Shown here: positions 42,734 through 52,406 of the stretch, piece by piece
Layout: every line of letters begins with the position of its first letter
How positions within the stretch are numbered: the first letter of the stretch is position 1
Source of the DNA: an uncultured Bacteroidales bacterium
Lineage (GTDB): Bacteria > Bacteroidota > Bacteroidia > Bacteroidales > UBA932
Length of the DNA stretch: 64,000 nt
Direction of reading: 5' to 3'
NCBI GenBank assembly: GCA_900319855.1
Contig: ONQC01000006.1
Span: 1-64,000 of the forward strand
Notes under the pieces: model-generated
Seen by the model: the letters and a program-made list of their open reading frames with translations, nothing else
The model's database searches: none
Told to the model about the DNA's origin: nothing
Translations under genes and position numbers: made by a program

Positions 42734-45700
42734 TTAGAATGTGATGTTGACACCAATGTTATAAGAACGCATCAGCGGATAGGCCAGACCGGCGCTCCAG
42801 TCGCGCTCTTCACGTTCCGGGTCAGCCTGTTTGAGCAACTTGTTGCAGAAGGTGAGGAGGTTGAATCCGTTGAGGTAGATGCGGGCGTTGCTGATGCCCA
42901 CCTTGCTGAGAACGGTCTTCGGAACGGTGTAGCCGATTTCGAGGGTCTTCAGACGCAGGTAGGTGGCATCCGGGTTCCAGATGTCGATCATGGTGTTGCC
43001 CGTACCGCCGTTGTTACCCATATCATAGGTACCGGCATGACCGTAGGTCTTCAGGGCCGGATAGAAGCCGCTGACCCACTTGGTGGCCGGGTCGAACGGG
43101 TCGTCGGTCACGTTGGCGGTATGCCAGCGGTCCTCGAACTTCTTGAAGGTGGTAGGATAACGGCCGTAGCCCCAGATATCGTTGTTGGAGTACTGGATGT
43201 AGTAGCCGGAAGCACCCTGCCAGACCATGCTCAGGTCGAACTGCTTGTAGTTGAGGGTGACGTTGAAACCGTACTGGATCGGCGGGTTGGTACCGCGGGT
43301 CCACTTCTGGACGCGGCGGTCGTCGTTGCTGATCCGGCCGTCACCGTTGAGGTCAGTCAGGCGGTAGGAACCCGGGAGCATCAGGGAGTTACCGTTGCTG
43401 CCGCCGTAGAGCGGAGCGGTCTCGTATTCCTTGATGTCGGTGAACTGGCCGTCATAGTCGAAGAACCAGGTGTAACCCTGATAACGATTCTCGGTACGGC
43501 TCGTCCAGGTGTTGAACTGGGAAGTCGGGTCGTTGTTGGTGACATGCAGGTTCATGCTGCGGGCATAGGTGAAGTTGCCGGACACCGTGTAGCTGAAGTC
43601 ACGGGAGACCTGGTTGGTGTGGTACAGGGAGAACTCGAAACCGAAGTTCTTGTTGGAGTAGAGGTTCTCCTGCGGGAAGGAAGCGCCGAAGGTGTTCGGA
43701 ATCACGGCGAGGGAGTTGCCGAGAGTGCCTTCATTCTTCCGCTGGAAGAGTTCGAACGTACCGCCGAGTTTGCCTCTCCAAAGTTCAAAGTCAACACCGA
43801 GGTTAGAGATGATGGAGGTGACCCAGGTCAGGTTGTCGTTGACGACGCCCGGAGCGGTCATACCCGGAGTCAGCGTGGTTCCGTCAAAGGTCATACCGTT
43901 GTTGGCGCTGGCGCTGTATGCGCGGACATACTCCCAGGCGTTACCGGTATCCATACCGGACTTACCGTAGGAAGCACGGATCTTGAGGTTGTTCAGGACC
44001 GGGACGAGTTCTTTCATCCAAGGCTCTTCGCTGACACGCCAGCCGATGGAAGCGGACGGGAAGAATGCCCAGCGCTTGGAAGGGGCATAGCGGTAGGAAC
44101 CATCGTAACGGGCGACGGCCTCGACGAGGTACTTGCCCTTGTAGTCATAGTTCAGACGGCCCAGGTAAGCGGCCAGGCGGGCGAAGCTGCGGGAACCGGA
44201 GTTGGAAGCTGTGGAGCTGTTACCCATGTCGATGATGTTGTGGGTGTACAGACCGGCGAACTGACGGCCGCCGGAAAGGTTGTCGTCACGGGTGGCGGAA
44301 GCTTCGCCGACGACGGTAGCCGTAATGGTGTGGTCCTGGATCTTCTTGGTGTAGTTTGCCTGGAGACGGCCGTAGATCTTCTGGTACAGGCGGAGCGTGT
44401 TGGAATAGCTGTCGCTGCCGAAGACGGAGGACTTGGCATCCGTGTAGTAGTCGTAGAGCTGATAGGACTTCTGCAGGGAGTCGTAGTTGGAGTTGGAACC
44501 GTCGTAGGACATCAAGGCGGAGAGGGTGAGACCCTTCAGGAACGGAGCCTTGTAGGTGAGTTCCATGCTGGTCTGATAGTTCAGACCACGGGTGCGGCGG
44601 TAACCGTCACCGTCCGGATCCACGAGGGCGGCGGCATTCTTGCCTTCCGGCTGGATGTAGGCATAGTGGCCGGCAATCTCATTACCGTTGGCATCGATGG
44701 CGAACGGACCGACACCGCGCTCGTTGACGAGGAGGGTCTTGTAGGTCCACATGAAGTCTTCACGCGGCTGACGCTGTTCGGTCCAGCGGCCGTTGATATT
44801 GACGGCGAGCTGCAGGTTCTTGGTCAGGTCGGCGGTAAGGTTCGTGCGGAAGTTGTAACGCTTGAAGTACTGGATGCCGCTGCGGAGCAGACCGTTGTCC
44901 TCGTTGTAACCGAGGGAGACGAAGTAACGGACGGTATCGGAGCCGCCGCGGACCGTCAGGTTGTGGTTCTGCTGGAAGGCGTAGTTCTTCATGTACAGGG
45001 ACAGCCAGTCATGGTCGGTATAACCCGGCTCGCCGTTGCGATACTTGGCGAGGAATTCGTCGGAATAGGACGGAGTCTTGCCGACGTTGCGGTCCATTTC
45101 GTTCTTGAGCTCGTAGTAGGAGAGGGCGTCGGTCGTGCGCTCGAAGCCGGTCGGGTTCTTGAAGCCGAGGGTATTGTTATAGGACACGCGTGCGCGCTCG
45201 TTCTTACCCTGCTTGGTGGTAACGATGATAACACCGTTGGCGGCGTTCAGACCGTAGATCGCAGCGGAAGCATCCTTCAGGATGGAGACGCTCTCGATAT
45301 CTTCGGAATTGAGCTGGGAGAGGTCGGAGGTACCATTGCGGGTAACACCGTCGATGACCACGAGCGGGGTGCCGTAGCCACGGATGGAGATCATGTTGTC
45401 GAAGGTACCCGGCTCACCGGTTTTCTGACGGATCAACAGACCAGGCATCTTACCCTGGAGGTTGTTGATGAAGTTTTCGGACTTGGTGGTCTCGATGTCT
45501 TCGGAGGTGATGGCCGTGACGGCACCGGTCAGGGATTCCTTGCGCTGAACGCCGTAACCGACGACGACAACATCTTCAAGCATTTCGGAATCTTCCGACA
45601 TGACCACGCGCATGTTGGCGGAAGCGGCGACTTCCTGGGTGGTGTAGCCGATGGATGAGAAAACGAGCGTTGCGCCGGCAGGAACAGAGATGGAGAAGGT

Positions 45701-45916
45701 ACCATCCACATTCGCTACGACACCATTGCCCTGGTTGCCCTTCTCAAAGACAGAGGCGCCGATGACCGGCTCGCCCTGTGCATCGAGAATCACACCTTTG
45801 GCGGTGATCCGGCCCTGCTCTGCCTGGGAGGTCGCCGCCTGGGCACGGAAAGCCTGCGGGAGGGGGCAGATGAGCATGATCACTGCAACAGTAAGAAGCT
45901 GTAAATAATGTCTCAT
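42734..45916 (-). CDS. SusC/RagA TonB-dependent outer membrane transporter
   Basis: The 1060 residues start with a signal peptide, then a carboxypeptidase-regulatory-like domain (TAKGVILDAQGEPVIGASVF) and the TonB box-like segment MLEDVVVVGYGVQRKESLTG. The plug has LNSEDIESVSILKDASAAIY and GLNAANGVIIVTTKQG, and the barrel ends MRSYNIGVNITF. There is no STN domain, so control is not through FecR. The DUF6377 regulator encoded just upstream on the same strand is the likely controller. It is the first gene of the PUL 2 transport operon; its 301-bp upstream region has operator-like repeats. Confidence 0.96.
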   Translation of the reverse strand: MRHYLQLLTVAVIMLICPLPQAFRAQAATSQAEQGRITAKGVILDAQGEPVIGASVFEKGNQGNGVVANVDGTFSISVPAGATLVFSSIGYTTQEVAASANMRVVMSEDSEMLEDVVVVGYGVQRKESLTGAVTAITSEDIETTKSENFINNLQGKMPGLLIRQKTGEPGTFDNMISIRGYGTPLVVIDGVTRNGTSDLSQLNSEDIESVSILKDASAAIYGLNAANGVIIVTTKQGKNERARVSYNNTLGFKNPTGFERTTDALSYYELKNEMDRNVGKTPSYSDEFLAKYRNGEPGYTDHDWLSLYMKNYAFQQNHNLTVRGGSDTVRYFVSLGYNEDNGLLRSGIQYFKRYNFRTNLTADLTKNLQLAVNINGRWTEQRQPREDFMWTYKTLLVNERGVGPFAIDANGNEIAGHYAYIQPEGKNAAALVDPDGDGYRRTRGLNYQTSMELTYKAPFLKGLTLSALMSYDGSNSNYDSLQKSYQLYDYYTDAKSSVFGSDSYSNTLRLYQKIYGRLQANYTKKIQDHTITATVVGEASATRDDNLSGGRQFAGLYTHNIIDMGNSSTASNSGSRSFARLAAYLGRLNYDYKGKYLVEAVARYDGSYRYAPSKRWAFFPSASIGWRVSEEPWMKELVPVLNNLKIRASYGKSGMDTGNAWEYVRAYSASANNGMTFDGTTLTPGMTAPGVVNDNLTWVTSIISNLGVDFELWRGKLGGTFELFQRKNEGTLGNSLAVIPNTFGASFPQENLYSNKNFGFEFSLYHTNQVSRDFSYTVSGNFTYARSMNLHVTNNDPTSQFNTWTSRTENRYQGYTWFFDYDGQFTDIKEYETAPLYGGSNGNSLMLPGSYRLTDLNGDGRISNDDRRVQKWTRGTNPPIQYGFNVTLNYKQFDLSMVWQGASGYYIQYSNNDIWGYGRYPTTFKKFEDRWHTANVTDDPFDPATKWVSGFYPALKTYGHAGTYDMGNNGGTGNTMIDIWNPDATYLRLKTLEIGYTVPKTVLSKVGISNARIYLNGFNLLTFCNKLLKQADPEREERDWSAGLAYPLMRSYNIGVNITF

Positions 45917-45959
45917 TGGATAGATTTTGTTAGACTACTGTGGTAATAAATAGGTTTTT

Positions 45960-45973
45960 GGCCGGAACCGGCC
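45960..45973. repeat. G+C dyad GGCCGG-AA-CCGGCC in the SusC leader
   Basis: A perfect 6-bp inverted repeat with a 2-nt centre, 43 bp upstream of the SusC ATG in an otherwise A+T-rich leader. It could be a protein-binding site. As RNA the 2-nt loop would force a shorter stem. Confidence 0.5.
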
Positions 45974-46072
45974 GGTTTGTTTTCGAGTTATTCTTCCTGA
46001 AAGGGTTTCTACATAGGCATCTTTTGGATTAAGTCGGTTTATAAATTATGGTGTAAAACGATTTTTCCGAAA

Positions 46073-46136
46073 CAAAATTAAATAATTAAGGTACCCCTCT
46101 GAGATTGGGTACTGAAAAAGTACCGGAAAGTACCGG
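46073..46136 (-). promoter_or_regulatory. candidate promoter and operator cluster of PUL 2
   Basis: On the minus strand two perfect tandem 10-bp repeats CCGGTACTTT (46136-46117) are followed by the inverted pair GTACCC/GGGTAC (46112-46107 and 46096-46091) and a -7-like TAATTTTG (46080-46073). The standard -33 position is poorly matched. This is the layout of an activator-dependent promoter. Confidence 0.5.
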
Positions 46137-46149
46137 GTGAAAAAATAAA

Positions 46150-46170
46150 AGCCGCTGAACTTCAGCGGCT
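46150..46170 (-). terminator. intrinsic terminator of the DUF6377 gene
   Basis: The stem AGCCGCTG/CAGCGGCT with a 5-nt loop is followed on the minus strand by TTTTATTTTTT, 47 bp after the regulator's stop. It separates that gene from the SusC promoter region. Confidence 0.8.
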
Positions 46171-46217
46171 TAAAATAGTTTAAAACGTTTAAAAAAGTAC
46201 TTAGAAAGGGAAGTTTT

Positions 46218-47855
46218 TCACCCGATTTTCCGCACCATTTCGTCGAATTCCTCGCGCGGGATACGGGCTGCGTTGCGGAGTTTGACCTTGTAATTGTAGA
46301 TGGTCCGGACGGAGTATTTCAGCAGTCCGGCGATGGTGTTGGAGTCCTCGATGCCGAGGCGGACGAGGGCGTAGATCCGGAGTTCGGTATTGAGCTTTTC
46401 ATCCTTTTTCAGGATGATGCGGGCCGGTTCTTCCAGCAGGTTGTTGAACTGGTCGACGAAGTCGGGGAACATGGCGAGGAAGGTCGAGTCGAAGGTGTCG
46501 TAGAAGGCGTCGGTCTCTTCTTCAACGGCCGTGGAAGCCAGCATTTCCTTCAGCAACTGGTCGGATTTTCCGTAGCGTAACTGCTTGATAACGTTGGATT
46601 CGATGGATTTGACCTTGTCGATGTTTTCCGAAAGCTGGGAGAGGAACAGGCCGATGTACCGTTCCTTGATACCGTTGGATTCGGACAGGTCGGCATTGGA
46701 CCGCTGGATGTCGTCGTTGGCGGTCTTCAGCTGGTTGGCCAGGTCCTCCACTTCCCGTTTGGCCCGGATGGTCCGGCGGTTGGACTGGAACAGCATGGCG
46801 ATGCCGATGATCAGCATCAGGGCCAGCAGGGAAATCACCCAGGTAAACAGGACCAGCCGACGGTTCGCCTTCTTCGCCTGCGTCTCATAGGCGTCCTGGA
46901 TCTGAGTCAGATGCTGGGAAATCTGCCAGGGACGGAGTTTGGCGTTGTAGAAGACAGCGTCTTCCATGGCTGTACGTACGTACCGGAAACTCCGGTCGAT
47001 GTCAATGTCCAGCAGGTCCGTACATACCAGGTTGAGAGAGGCGTAGTCCTTGACTGTGTTCTTGAAATCCACGATCGCGGATTCAATCTCCCATAAAAGC
47101 CGTTCCCGGTCGAGGCCGAGCGAGTCGCACAGGACCGACTCGAACCAGGCGGCCTTGGCGTATTCATGGGAATCCTTGTCCAGGGATGCCCGAAATTTGG
47201 CGTTGGCCTGGCGGGCCTCGTCGAACTGGCCTTCCAGTGCTAGCCGACGGATGGTCATTTCGTTCCATTGGTAGGAGCCGGCGGGGTACACCATCATCAG
47301 GGTATCCGCATAGGCTTCGCTGGGGCCGATGTTCAGGACACCGGCCGGGGCGAGGGAATTCTCCGAGATGTTGTCTGCCAGCCGGAACAGGGCATAGTAA
47401 TAATCCGGCCGTAGTTCTTCGCGATGGTAGTCTGGGTTCTGGATTTCCCGGAGGATGGTGTAGGACTCCATGTAATAGCCGGCGGCGGCCAGGACTTCCC
47501 CCATCTTGATGTCGGCCCATGCGACCCCTTCGGGATGCTTCATCTGTTCGGCCAGGTTGCGGTAGTTGGTGATCCAGGTGCGTGTGGAGTCGAAGTTGTA
47601 GGGAAGGTATTCATCGATGATGTTACGGGCCAGGGCGCTGCGGTCCTGCCACGAGCGTGCGACCCGGTAGGAACTTTTCAGGGAAGCGAGCCGGGCTTGT
47701 TTGCGGACCTCCTGTTGCGGCCTCTCCGCGATGGCTTGGTCCAGTTGTTCCAGGGCCAGGGCGAGCTGGGAATCACGCAGCTGTTTGTTCCCGTTGCAGG
47801 AGACGAGAGCGGTCAGGGACAGGAGTAAGCAGGCAAATAAGAAAGGACGCTTCAT
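46218..47855 (-). CDS. DUF6377-type membrane regulator with TPR-like sensor and C-terminal HTH
   Basis: A 545-residue membrane-spanning regulator. It has a lipoprotein-like N-terminus (LTALVSCNG) and a helical, TPR-like sensor region of about 300 residues. A transmembrane helix lies at about 332-353 (VLFTWVISLLALMLIIGIAM), followed by a coiled coil (EVEDLANQLKTANDDIQRS). The cytoplasmic C-terminus ends in a LuxR-like helix-turn-helix (GIEDSNTIAGLLKYSVRTIY, NYKVKLRNAARI). Proteins of this design are found beside SusCD genes in Bacteroidota and are thought to activate them. It is encoded just upstream of the PUL 2 SusC, co-directional but with its own promoter and terminator. Confidence 0.85.
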   Translation of the reverse strand: MKRPFLFACLLLSLTALVSCNGNKQLRDSQLALALEQLDQAIAERPQQEVRKQARLASLKSSYRVARSWQDRSALARNIIDEYLPYNFDSTRTWITNYRNLAEQMKHPEGVAWADIKMGEVLAAAGYYMESYTILREIQNPDYHREELRPDYYYALFRLADNISENSLAPAGVLNIGPSEAYADTLMMVYPAGSYQWNEMTIRRLALEGQFDEARQANAKFRASLDKDSHEYAKAAWFESVLCDSLGLDRERLLWEIESAIVDFKNTVKDYASLNLVCTDLLDIDIDRSFRYVRTAMEDAVFYNAKLRPWQISQHLTQIQDAYETQAKKANRRLVLFTWVISLLALMLIIGIAMLFQSNRRTIRAKREVEDLANQLKTANDDIQRSNADLSESNGIKERYIGLFLSQLSENIDKVKSIESNVIKQLRYGKSDQLLKEMLASTAVEEETDAFYDTFDSTFLAMFPDFVDQFNNLLEEPARIILKKDEKLNTELRIYALVRLGIEDSNTIAGLLKYSVRTIYNYKVKLRNAARIPREEFDEMVRKIG

Positions 47856-47877
47856 AGGGTCGGGGGCTCAAACTTGT

Positions 47878-47909
47878 CAAAGGTAAGGTATTTTTATGAA
47901 TCTCGCAAA
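47878..47909 (-). promoter_or_regulatory. promoter of the DUF6377 regulator gene
   Basis: The minus strand has TTTG (47909-47906), a 20-nt spacer and TACCTTTG (47885-47878), a full match to the Bacteroidota promoter, about 22 nt before the ATG at 47855. Confidence 0.8.
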
Positions 47910-47960
47910 AAGCCGCGACGTTTAAGCCAAAGTCCCTGCGCTTGCTGCTATAAATTAAAC

Positions 47961-47991
47961 AGGCCATTCTGTATTTTCTACAGAACGGCCT
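47961..47991 (-). terminator. probable intrinsic terminator of gpmI
   Basis: The 13-bp stem AGGCCATTCTGTA/TACAGAACGGCCT has one A-C mismatch and a 5-nt loop, 23 bp after the gpmI stop. A short T-rich stretch follows on the minus strand. Confidence 0.7.
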
Positions 47992-48014
47992 GCTTATCAG
48001 TATTTTAGACCTGC

Positions 48015-49538
48015 TTAGATCAGCGGCTCGGCGGTCATGGCGGCCGGCTGCGGGATGCCCATCAATTTGAGGATGGTCGGGGCCACATTGCACAGGGCGC
48101 CGTCCTTGACCTGTTTCACGGTGTCGCCGGCATTGATGACGACGAACTGCACGGTGTTGAGGGAGTGGGCGGTGTTCGGGCTGCCGTCGGCGTTGACCTC
48201 GAAGTCGGCGTTGCCGTGGTCCGCGGTCAGCAGGACGACATAGTCGTGGGCGATGGCCTCTTCGACGACCCGGCCGACGAGCTTGTCGATGCAGGCGACG
48301 GTCTGGGTCACGGCGGTGTAGACGCCGGTGTGGCCGACCATGTCACCGTTGGCGAAGTTGAGGATGATCATGTCCTGCTTCTCGCTGCGGATCTGGTCGA
48401 TCAGTTTCTCGGCGACTTCCGGGGCGCTCATCTGCGGGAGGAGGTCGTAGGTCGGGACCTTCGGGGAGTTGACCAGGATGCGGTCTTCATTCTCGAACAC
48501 GGTCTCGCGGCCGCCGTTGAAGAAGAAGGTCACATGGGCATATTTCTCGGTCTCGGCGATGCGGAGCTGGTGCTTGCCGGCCTTGGAGACGGTCTCGCCG
48601 AGGGTGTCCTGCACGAGTTCCTTGTCGAAGAGGATGTGCACACCCTGGAAGGAGGCGTCGTACGGGGTCAGGCAGCAGTAATACAGCGGGATGGTGTGCA
48701 TGCCTTCTTCCGGCATGTCGTGCTGGGTCAGCACGCTGGTCAGCTCGCGGGCGCGGTCGTTGCGGAAGTTGTAGAAGATGACGGCGTCGCCTTCCTCGAT
48801 CTTGGCGATCGGGTCGCCGGCGGCGTCAACCACGACGATCGGCTTGATGAATTCATCGGTGACATCGGCATCGTAAGAGGCCTGGATTCCGGCGGTGGCG
48901 GAGGTGAACTCGGCACCCTTGCCTTCGACGAGCAGGTCATAGGCTTCCTTGACGCGGTTCCAGCGCTTGTCGCGGTCCATCGCATAGAAGCGTCCGCAGA
49001 CCGTGGCGACCTTGCCGGTGGTCTCGGCCATCTTCTGCTCGAGTTCCTGGACGAAGCCCAGGCCGCTGCGCGGGTCAGTGTCGCGGCCGTCCATGAAGGC
49101 ATGGACATAGACCTTCTCGAGGCCTTCCTCCTTCGCTACGCGGAGGAATTCATAGACATGGTCCAGGGAGCTGTGCACGCCGCCGTGGGAGGTGAGACCC
49201 ATCAGGTGGAGCTTCTTGCCGGTGCGCTTGACATAGTCATAAGCGGCGCGGATCTCCTTGTTGTCGAGGAGCTTGTGCTCGCGGCAGGCGATGTTGATCT
49301 TGACGAGGTCCTGGTAAACGACCCGGCCGGCGCCCAGGTTCATGTGGCCGACCTCGGAGTTGCCCATCTGTCCGTCCGGCAGACCGACATACTCGCCGCA
49401 GGCCTGCAGGTGGCCGTAGGGATACTTGGCGCGCAGGGCGTCGATGTTCGGCGTGCCCTGGGTCCAGATGGCGTTGGAATAGTCGTGGCGGCCTTCACCC
49501 CAGCCGTCCAGGATCATGAGAAGTACTTTTCTGTTCAT
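48015..49538 (-). CDS. gpmI: 2,3-bisphosphoglycerate-independent phosphoglycerate mutase
   Basis: This glycolytic, Mn-dependent enzyme interconverts 3- and 2-phosphoglycerate in the cytosol. Its 507 residues match the family length. Visible active-site segments are [10 protein letters not shown], the phospho-serine motif [19 protein letters not shown] (Ser61), [38 protein letters not shown] and the metal ligands in [11 protein letters not shown]. It appears to be monocistronic, with a promoter-like element 35 bp upstream and a terminator downstream, and is unrelated to the flanking PULs. Confidence 0.97.
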   Translation of the reverse strand: MNRKVLLMILDGWGEGRHDYSNAIWTQGTPNIDALRAKYPYGHLQACGEYVGLPDGQMGNSEVGHMNLGAGRVVYQDLVKINIACREHKLLDNKEIRAAYDYVKRTGKKLHLMGLTSHGGVHSSLDHVYEFLRVAKEEGLEKVYVHAFMDGRDTDPRSGLGFVQELEQKMAETTGKVATVCGRFYAMDRDKRWNRVKEAYDLLVEGKGAEFTSATAGIQASYDADVTDEFIKPIVVVDAAGDPIAKIEEGDAVIFYNFRNDRARELTSVLTQHDMPEEGMHTIPLYYCCLTPYDASFQGVHILFDKELVQDTLGETVSKAGKHQLRIAETEKYAHVTFFFNGGRETVFENEDRILVNSPKVPTYDLLPQMSAPEVAEKLIDQIRSEKQDMIILNFANGDMVGHTGVYTAVTQTVACIDKLVGRVVEEAIAHDYVVLLTADHGNADFEVNADGSPNTAHSLNTVQFVVINAGDTVKQVKDGALCNVAPTILKLMGIPQPAAMTAEPLI

Positions 49539-49572
49539 GGTATCTTATTGTAATTATCTGCAGTTAATCCTG

Positions 49573-49580
49573 CAAATTTA
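49573..49580 (-). promoter_or_regulatory. putative -7 element (TAAATTTG) of gpmI
   Basis: The minus strand matches TAnnTTTG about 35 nt before the gpmI ATG. The -33 element is not obvious. Confidence 0.5.
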
Positions 49581-49725
49581 ATCAGAATTCCCGATAATCC
49601 GGCCATTACCCGGTGAAAACCGTAAATCGACCGTTTGACCCCATCCGCCATCCTCATTCGTTTCATTTTAGAAGATGTTCCCCTGATCACCATAATTAGC
49701 GTCACGCAATCACTAAGAATAACAT

Positions 49726-49773
49726 TTTAGCTCCTCGTCATGTCGCATTTTTACTACAGGACGAGGAGCTAAA
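49726..49773 (-). terminator. 14-bp inverted repeat after rnr, possible terminator
   Basis: A perfect 14-bp stem TTTAGCTCCTCGTC (49726-49739)/GACGAGGAGCTAAA (49760-49773) encloses a 20-nt loop, 34 bp after the rnr stop. The following minus-strand sequence (ATGTTATTCTT) has only a poor T-run. The remaining part of the 269-bp gap 49539-49807 shows nothing further except the gpmI promoter element. Confidence 0.5.
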
Positions 49774-49807
49774 GGGTTGTATGATATATGATTACGTTTT
49801 CTGCGAT

Positions 49808-52186
49808 TTACCGTTTGTTTCTACCGGATTTCTTCTTGGACGCCTTGATGGCCTCTTTGACCTTGGCTTTGCGGGCCGCCTTGTTGCCGGGACCCTCGCC
49901 CTTCGCGGCTTTGCTGCCGCCGTCGTGACCCCTGCGCCCGGAACCCTTCCGGGAACCGCCGGAGCGGTAGGGATCCATTTCGATGTCGCGGTCCGAATAA
50001 CCGGTGCCCTCATCGACGGCCGTATCGCCGGTGCCGAACCCTTCCTCGACCAGTTCATAGTCCAGCAGGCGCTGTTCCAGGCTGGTCATCTTGACCCGGA
50101 TGCGGACCGGGTCGCCCAGGCGGAAGATCCGGCCGGTACGGCGGCCGCGCAGGCAGTAACCCTTCTCATCGAATTCAAAGAAATCGGACTTGATCTCGCG
50201 CAGGGAGACCATGCCCTCGATCTGGGTGGGCTCGATCTCCACATACATGCCCCAGTCCGTCACGCCGGACACATGGCCGTCGAACTCCAGGCCGATCTTG
50301 TCCTGCATGAACTCGACCAGCTTGTACTTGATGCTGTCACGCTCGGCATTGGCGGCGATGACCTCCCGCTCGGAGGCGTGGACGCACTGCTCCTGGAAAT
50401 AATCCTTGTTCTGGGACGGGGCGTTGTCCAGGTATTGGGCCAGCAGCCGGTGGACCATCAGGTCCGGATACCGGCGGATCGGGGAGGTGAAATGCGTATA
50501 GAACTTGAACGCCAGGCCGTAATGGCCGATGTTGTCGGTGCTGTAGGCGGCTTTTGCCATGGCCCGCAAGGCAATCATTTCCAGGGCCATGAACTCCGGC
50601 TTGTCCTTGGCGTCGGAGAGCAGCCCGTTCAGCTTGGAGGCGATCTTGTCGCCCTCGCCGAACTGGACCTTGTAACCGAAACCGGAGGCGAACTCGGACA
50701 GGCCGCCGAGTTTCTCCATGTTCGGCAGGTCGTGCACGCGGTAGACGAATGTCTTGGCCGTCTTGCGCTCCTTGCCGTCCATCTTGCCGTCGGTCGCGAC
50801 ATACTCCGCCACGCTCCGGTTGGCCAGCAGCATGAATTCCTCGATCAGCCAGTTGGCCTCCTTGGAGATGTGCTGGTGGACGGCGACGGGCTTGCCGTTT
50901 TCGTCACATTCGACCTTCATCTCCGGCCGCTCGAAACTGATGGCTCCGGCGGCGAACCGGCGCCGGCGCAGCTGGGCGGCGATTTTCCAGAGATCGACGA
51001 TCGCAGCACCAATCTCGGCAGAGGCGCCGCCGTCGCCCTTGCCCTCGATGATGGCCTGAGCTTCCTCATAGTTGAAACGATGGTCGGAATCGATGACCGT
51101 CCGGCCGAACCAGCGGTCCAGGACCTTGCCCTGGGGCGTCAGGGTAAAGACGGCCGAGAAGGTCAGCTTGTCCTCGTGCGGCCGCAGGGAGCAGAGCTTG
51201 TTGCAGAGCTTCTCCGGGAGCATGGGAACGGTGCGGTCGACCAGGTACACGGAGGTGCCGCGCGCCTGGGCTTCCTTGTCTACGGCGCCGCCGGGACGGA
51301 CGTAGTAAGACACATCGGCGATGTGGACGCCGACTTCCAGGTTCCCGTCCGCCAACTTCTTATAGGACAGGGCGTCGTCGAAGTCCTTGGCATCGGCCGG
51401 GTCGATGGTGAAGGTCAGGGTGTCGCGGAAATCGCGGCGGCCCTTGAGGTCCTTCGGGGTGATTTTGTCGGGGATTTCGTCGGCGGCGTTCTCCACGGCC
51501 GGCTCGAACCGGTAGGGGAGGCCGTATTCCGCCAGGATGGCGTGCATTTCGGTGTTGTTGTCGCCCATCTCGCCGAGCACGTCGACGATCTGTCCGTGCG
51601 GGTAACGCTCGCCCCGGACCCAGCTGTCCACGACCACGGCGACTTTCATGCCGACATGGGCCCGCAGTTCGCGTGCCTCGCCGTCCACGGTCTCGTACAC
51701 GCCCGTGACGGCGTATTCATTGTTGCCGAGCTGGCGCAGGGCGCCTTTCAGTTCGCGCCGCTCTGTGGTGTGCGGGGAGGACTTGCGCCGGTAGACCGGC
51801 GTTCCCTTCGGATCCACGACATCGACGACGATGTCGTAGGGCATGAACTTGCTCTGCATGATGACCCAAGCCTGGGCGCCCACGATGTGGAGGACGCCCA
51901 CGAAGGGTCGCTTGGTGCGTTCGAGGATATCAAGGACGCTCCCGTCGGCGTGCTTGTTGCCGACCTTGGGGCGGAGGAGGGCGATCCGGACCCGGTCGCC
52001 GTTGAGGGCGCCGCGTGCCTTCGCCGCGGAAATGAAGACGTCGTCTTCCAGCTCCTCGACCTTGACGAAGAGGTTGCCATCGCGCGTCATCTGCGCAATG
52101 CCCTCATATTCAGGATGTTGTTCTTTCTTGTGTTTTTTTGCTTCGTTCGTGACTCTGCCGCTTTTGCTTCTTTTACTGCCAGACAT
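49808..52186 (-). CDS. rnr: ribonuclease R (3'-5' exoribonuclease)
   Basis: This processive exoribonuclease of the RNB family degrades structured RNA in the cytosol. The 792 residues carry N-terminal cold-shock/OB domains (YEGIAQMTRDGNLFVKVEEL, VVVDSWVRGERYPHGQIVDV). The catalytic RNB domain has the Asp cluster FTIDPADAKDFDDALSY and VGVHIADVSYYVRPG, and later GLAFKFYTHFTSPIRRYPDL. A C-terminal S1 domain (EFDGHVSGVTDWGMYVEIEP) is followed by a Gly/Arg/Lys-rich tail (RKAKVKEAIKASKKKSGRN) likely to bind RNA. It has a well-formed promoter upstream and stands alone. Confidence 0.96.
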   Translation of the reverse strand: MSGSKRSKSGRVTNEAKKHKKEQHPEYEGIAQMTRDGNLFVKVEELEDDVFISAAKARGALNGDRVRIALLRPKVGNKHADGSVLDILERTKRPFVGVLHIVGAQAWVIMQSKFMPYDIVVDVVDPKGTPVYRRKSSPHTTERRELKGALRQLGNNEYAVTGVYETVDGEARELRAHVGMKVAVVVDSWVRGERYPHGQIVDVLGEMGDNNTEMHAILAEYGLPYRFEPAVENAADEIPDKITPKDLKGRRDFRDTLTFTIDPADAKDFDDALSYKKLADGNLEVGVHIADVSYYVRPGGAVDKEAQARGTSVYLVDRTVPMLPEKLCNKLCSLRPHEDKLTFSAVFTLTPQGKVLDRWFGRTVIDSDHRFNYEEAQAIIEGKGDGGASAEIGAAIVDLWKIAAQLRRRRFAAGAISFERPEMKVECDENGKPVAVHQHISKEANWLIEEFMLLANRSVAEYVATDGKMDGKERKTAKTFVYRVHDLPNMEKLGGLSEFASGFGYKVQFGEGDKIASKLNGLLSDAKDKPEFMALEMIALRAMAKAAYSTDNIGHYGLAFKFYTHFTSPIRRYPDLMVHRLLAQYLDNAPSQNKDYFQEQCVHASEREVIAANAERDSIKYKLVEFMQDKIGLEFDGHVSGVTDWGMYVEIEPTQIEGMVSLREIKSDFFEFDEKGYCLRGRRTGRIFRLGDPVRIRVKMTSLEQRLLDYELVEEGFGTGDTAVDEGTGYSDRDIEMDPYRSGGSRKGSGRRGHDGGSKAAKGEGPGNKAARKAKVKEAIKASKKKSGRNKR

Positions 52187-52208
52187 AGATAAAATGAGTT
52201 AAGACGCG

Positions 52209-52239
52209 CAAAGATACGGACTTTCAGGCAATCCGCAAA
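52209..52239 (-). promoter_or_regulatory. promoter of rnr
   Basis: The minus strand shows TTTG (52239-52236), a 19-nt spacer and TATCTTTG (52216-52209), a full Bacteroidota consensus, with the ATG at 52186. Confidence 0.85.
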
Positions 52240-52314
52240 ACCGTATGGGGCTTTCCATTCATCCCGGAATGTAGACCGTTCGCTCCCAAAAATCCGTCGG
52301 TTCGTCGGCGGGCG

Positions 52315-52345
52315 TTGGTGGAATCACCCGGATTTCTTACATTTG
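52315..52345 (+). promoter_or_regulatory. promoter of the third SusCD operon
   Basis: TTG (52315-52317), a 20-nt spacer and TACATTTG (52338-52345) fit the consensus; the leader is about 55 nt. Direct repeats CGTCGG at 52295-52300 and 52303-52308 lie just upstream of the -33 element. Confidence 0.8.
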
Positions 52346-52406
52346 CTTATATGCCTAAAACGATTTACGAAGCAAAAGATCTATTCATTCTACCCACATA
52401 ATCTCT

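Noticed and set aside
49726-49773. CRISPR-like repeat or insertion-sequence ends.
   Set aside because: Only a single inverted pair exists, with no spacer array, no transposase and no visible target duplication.
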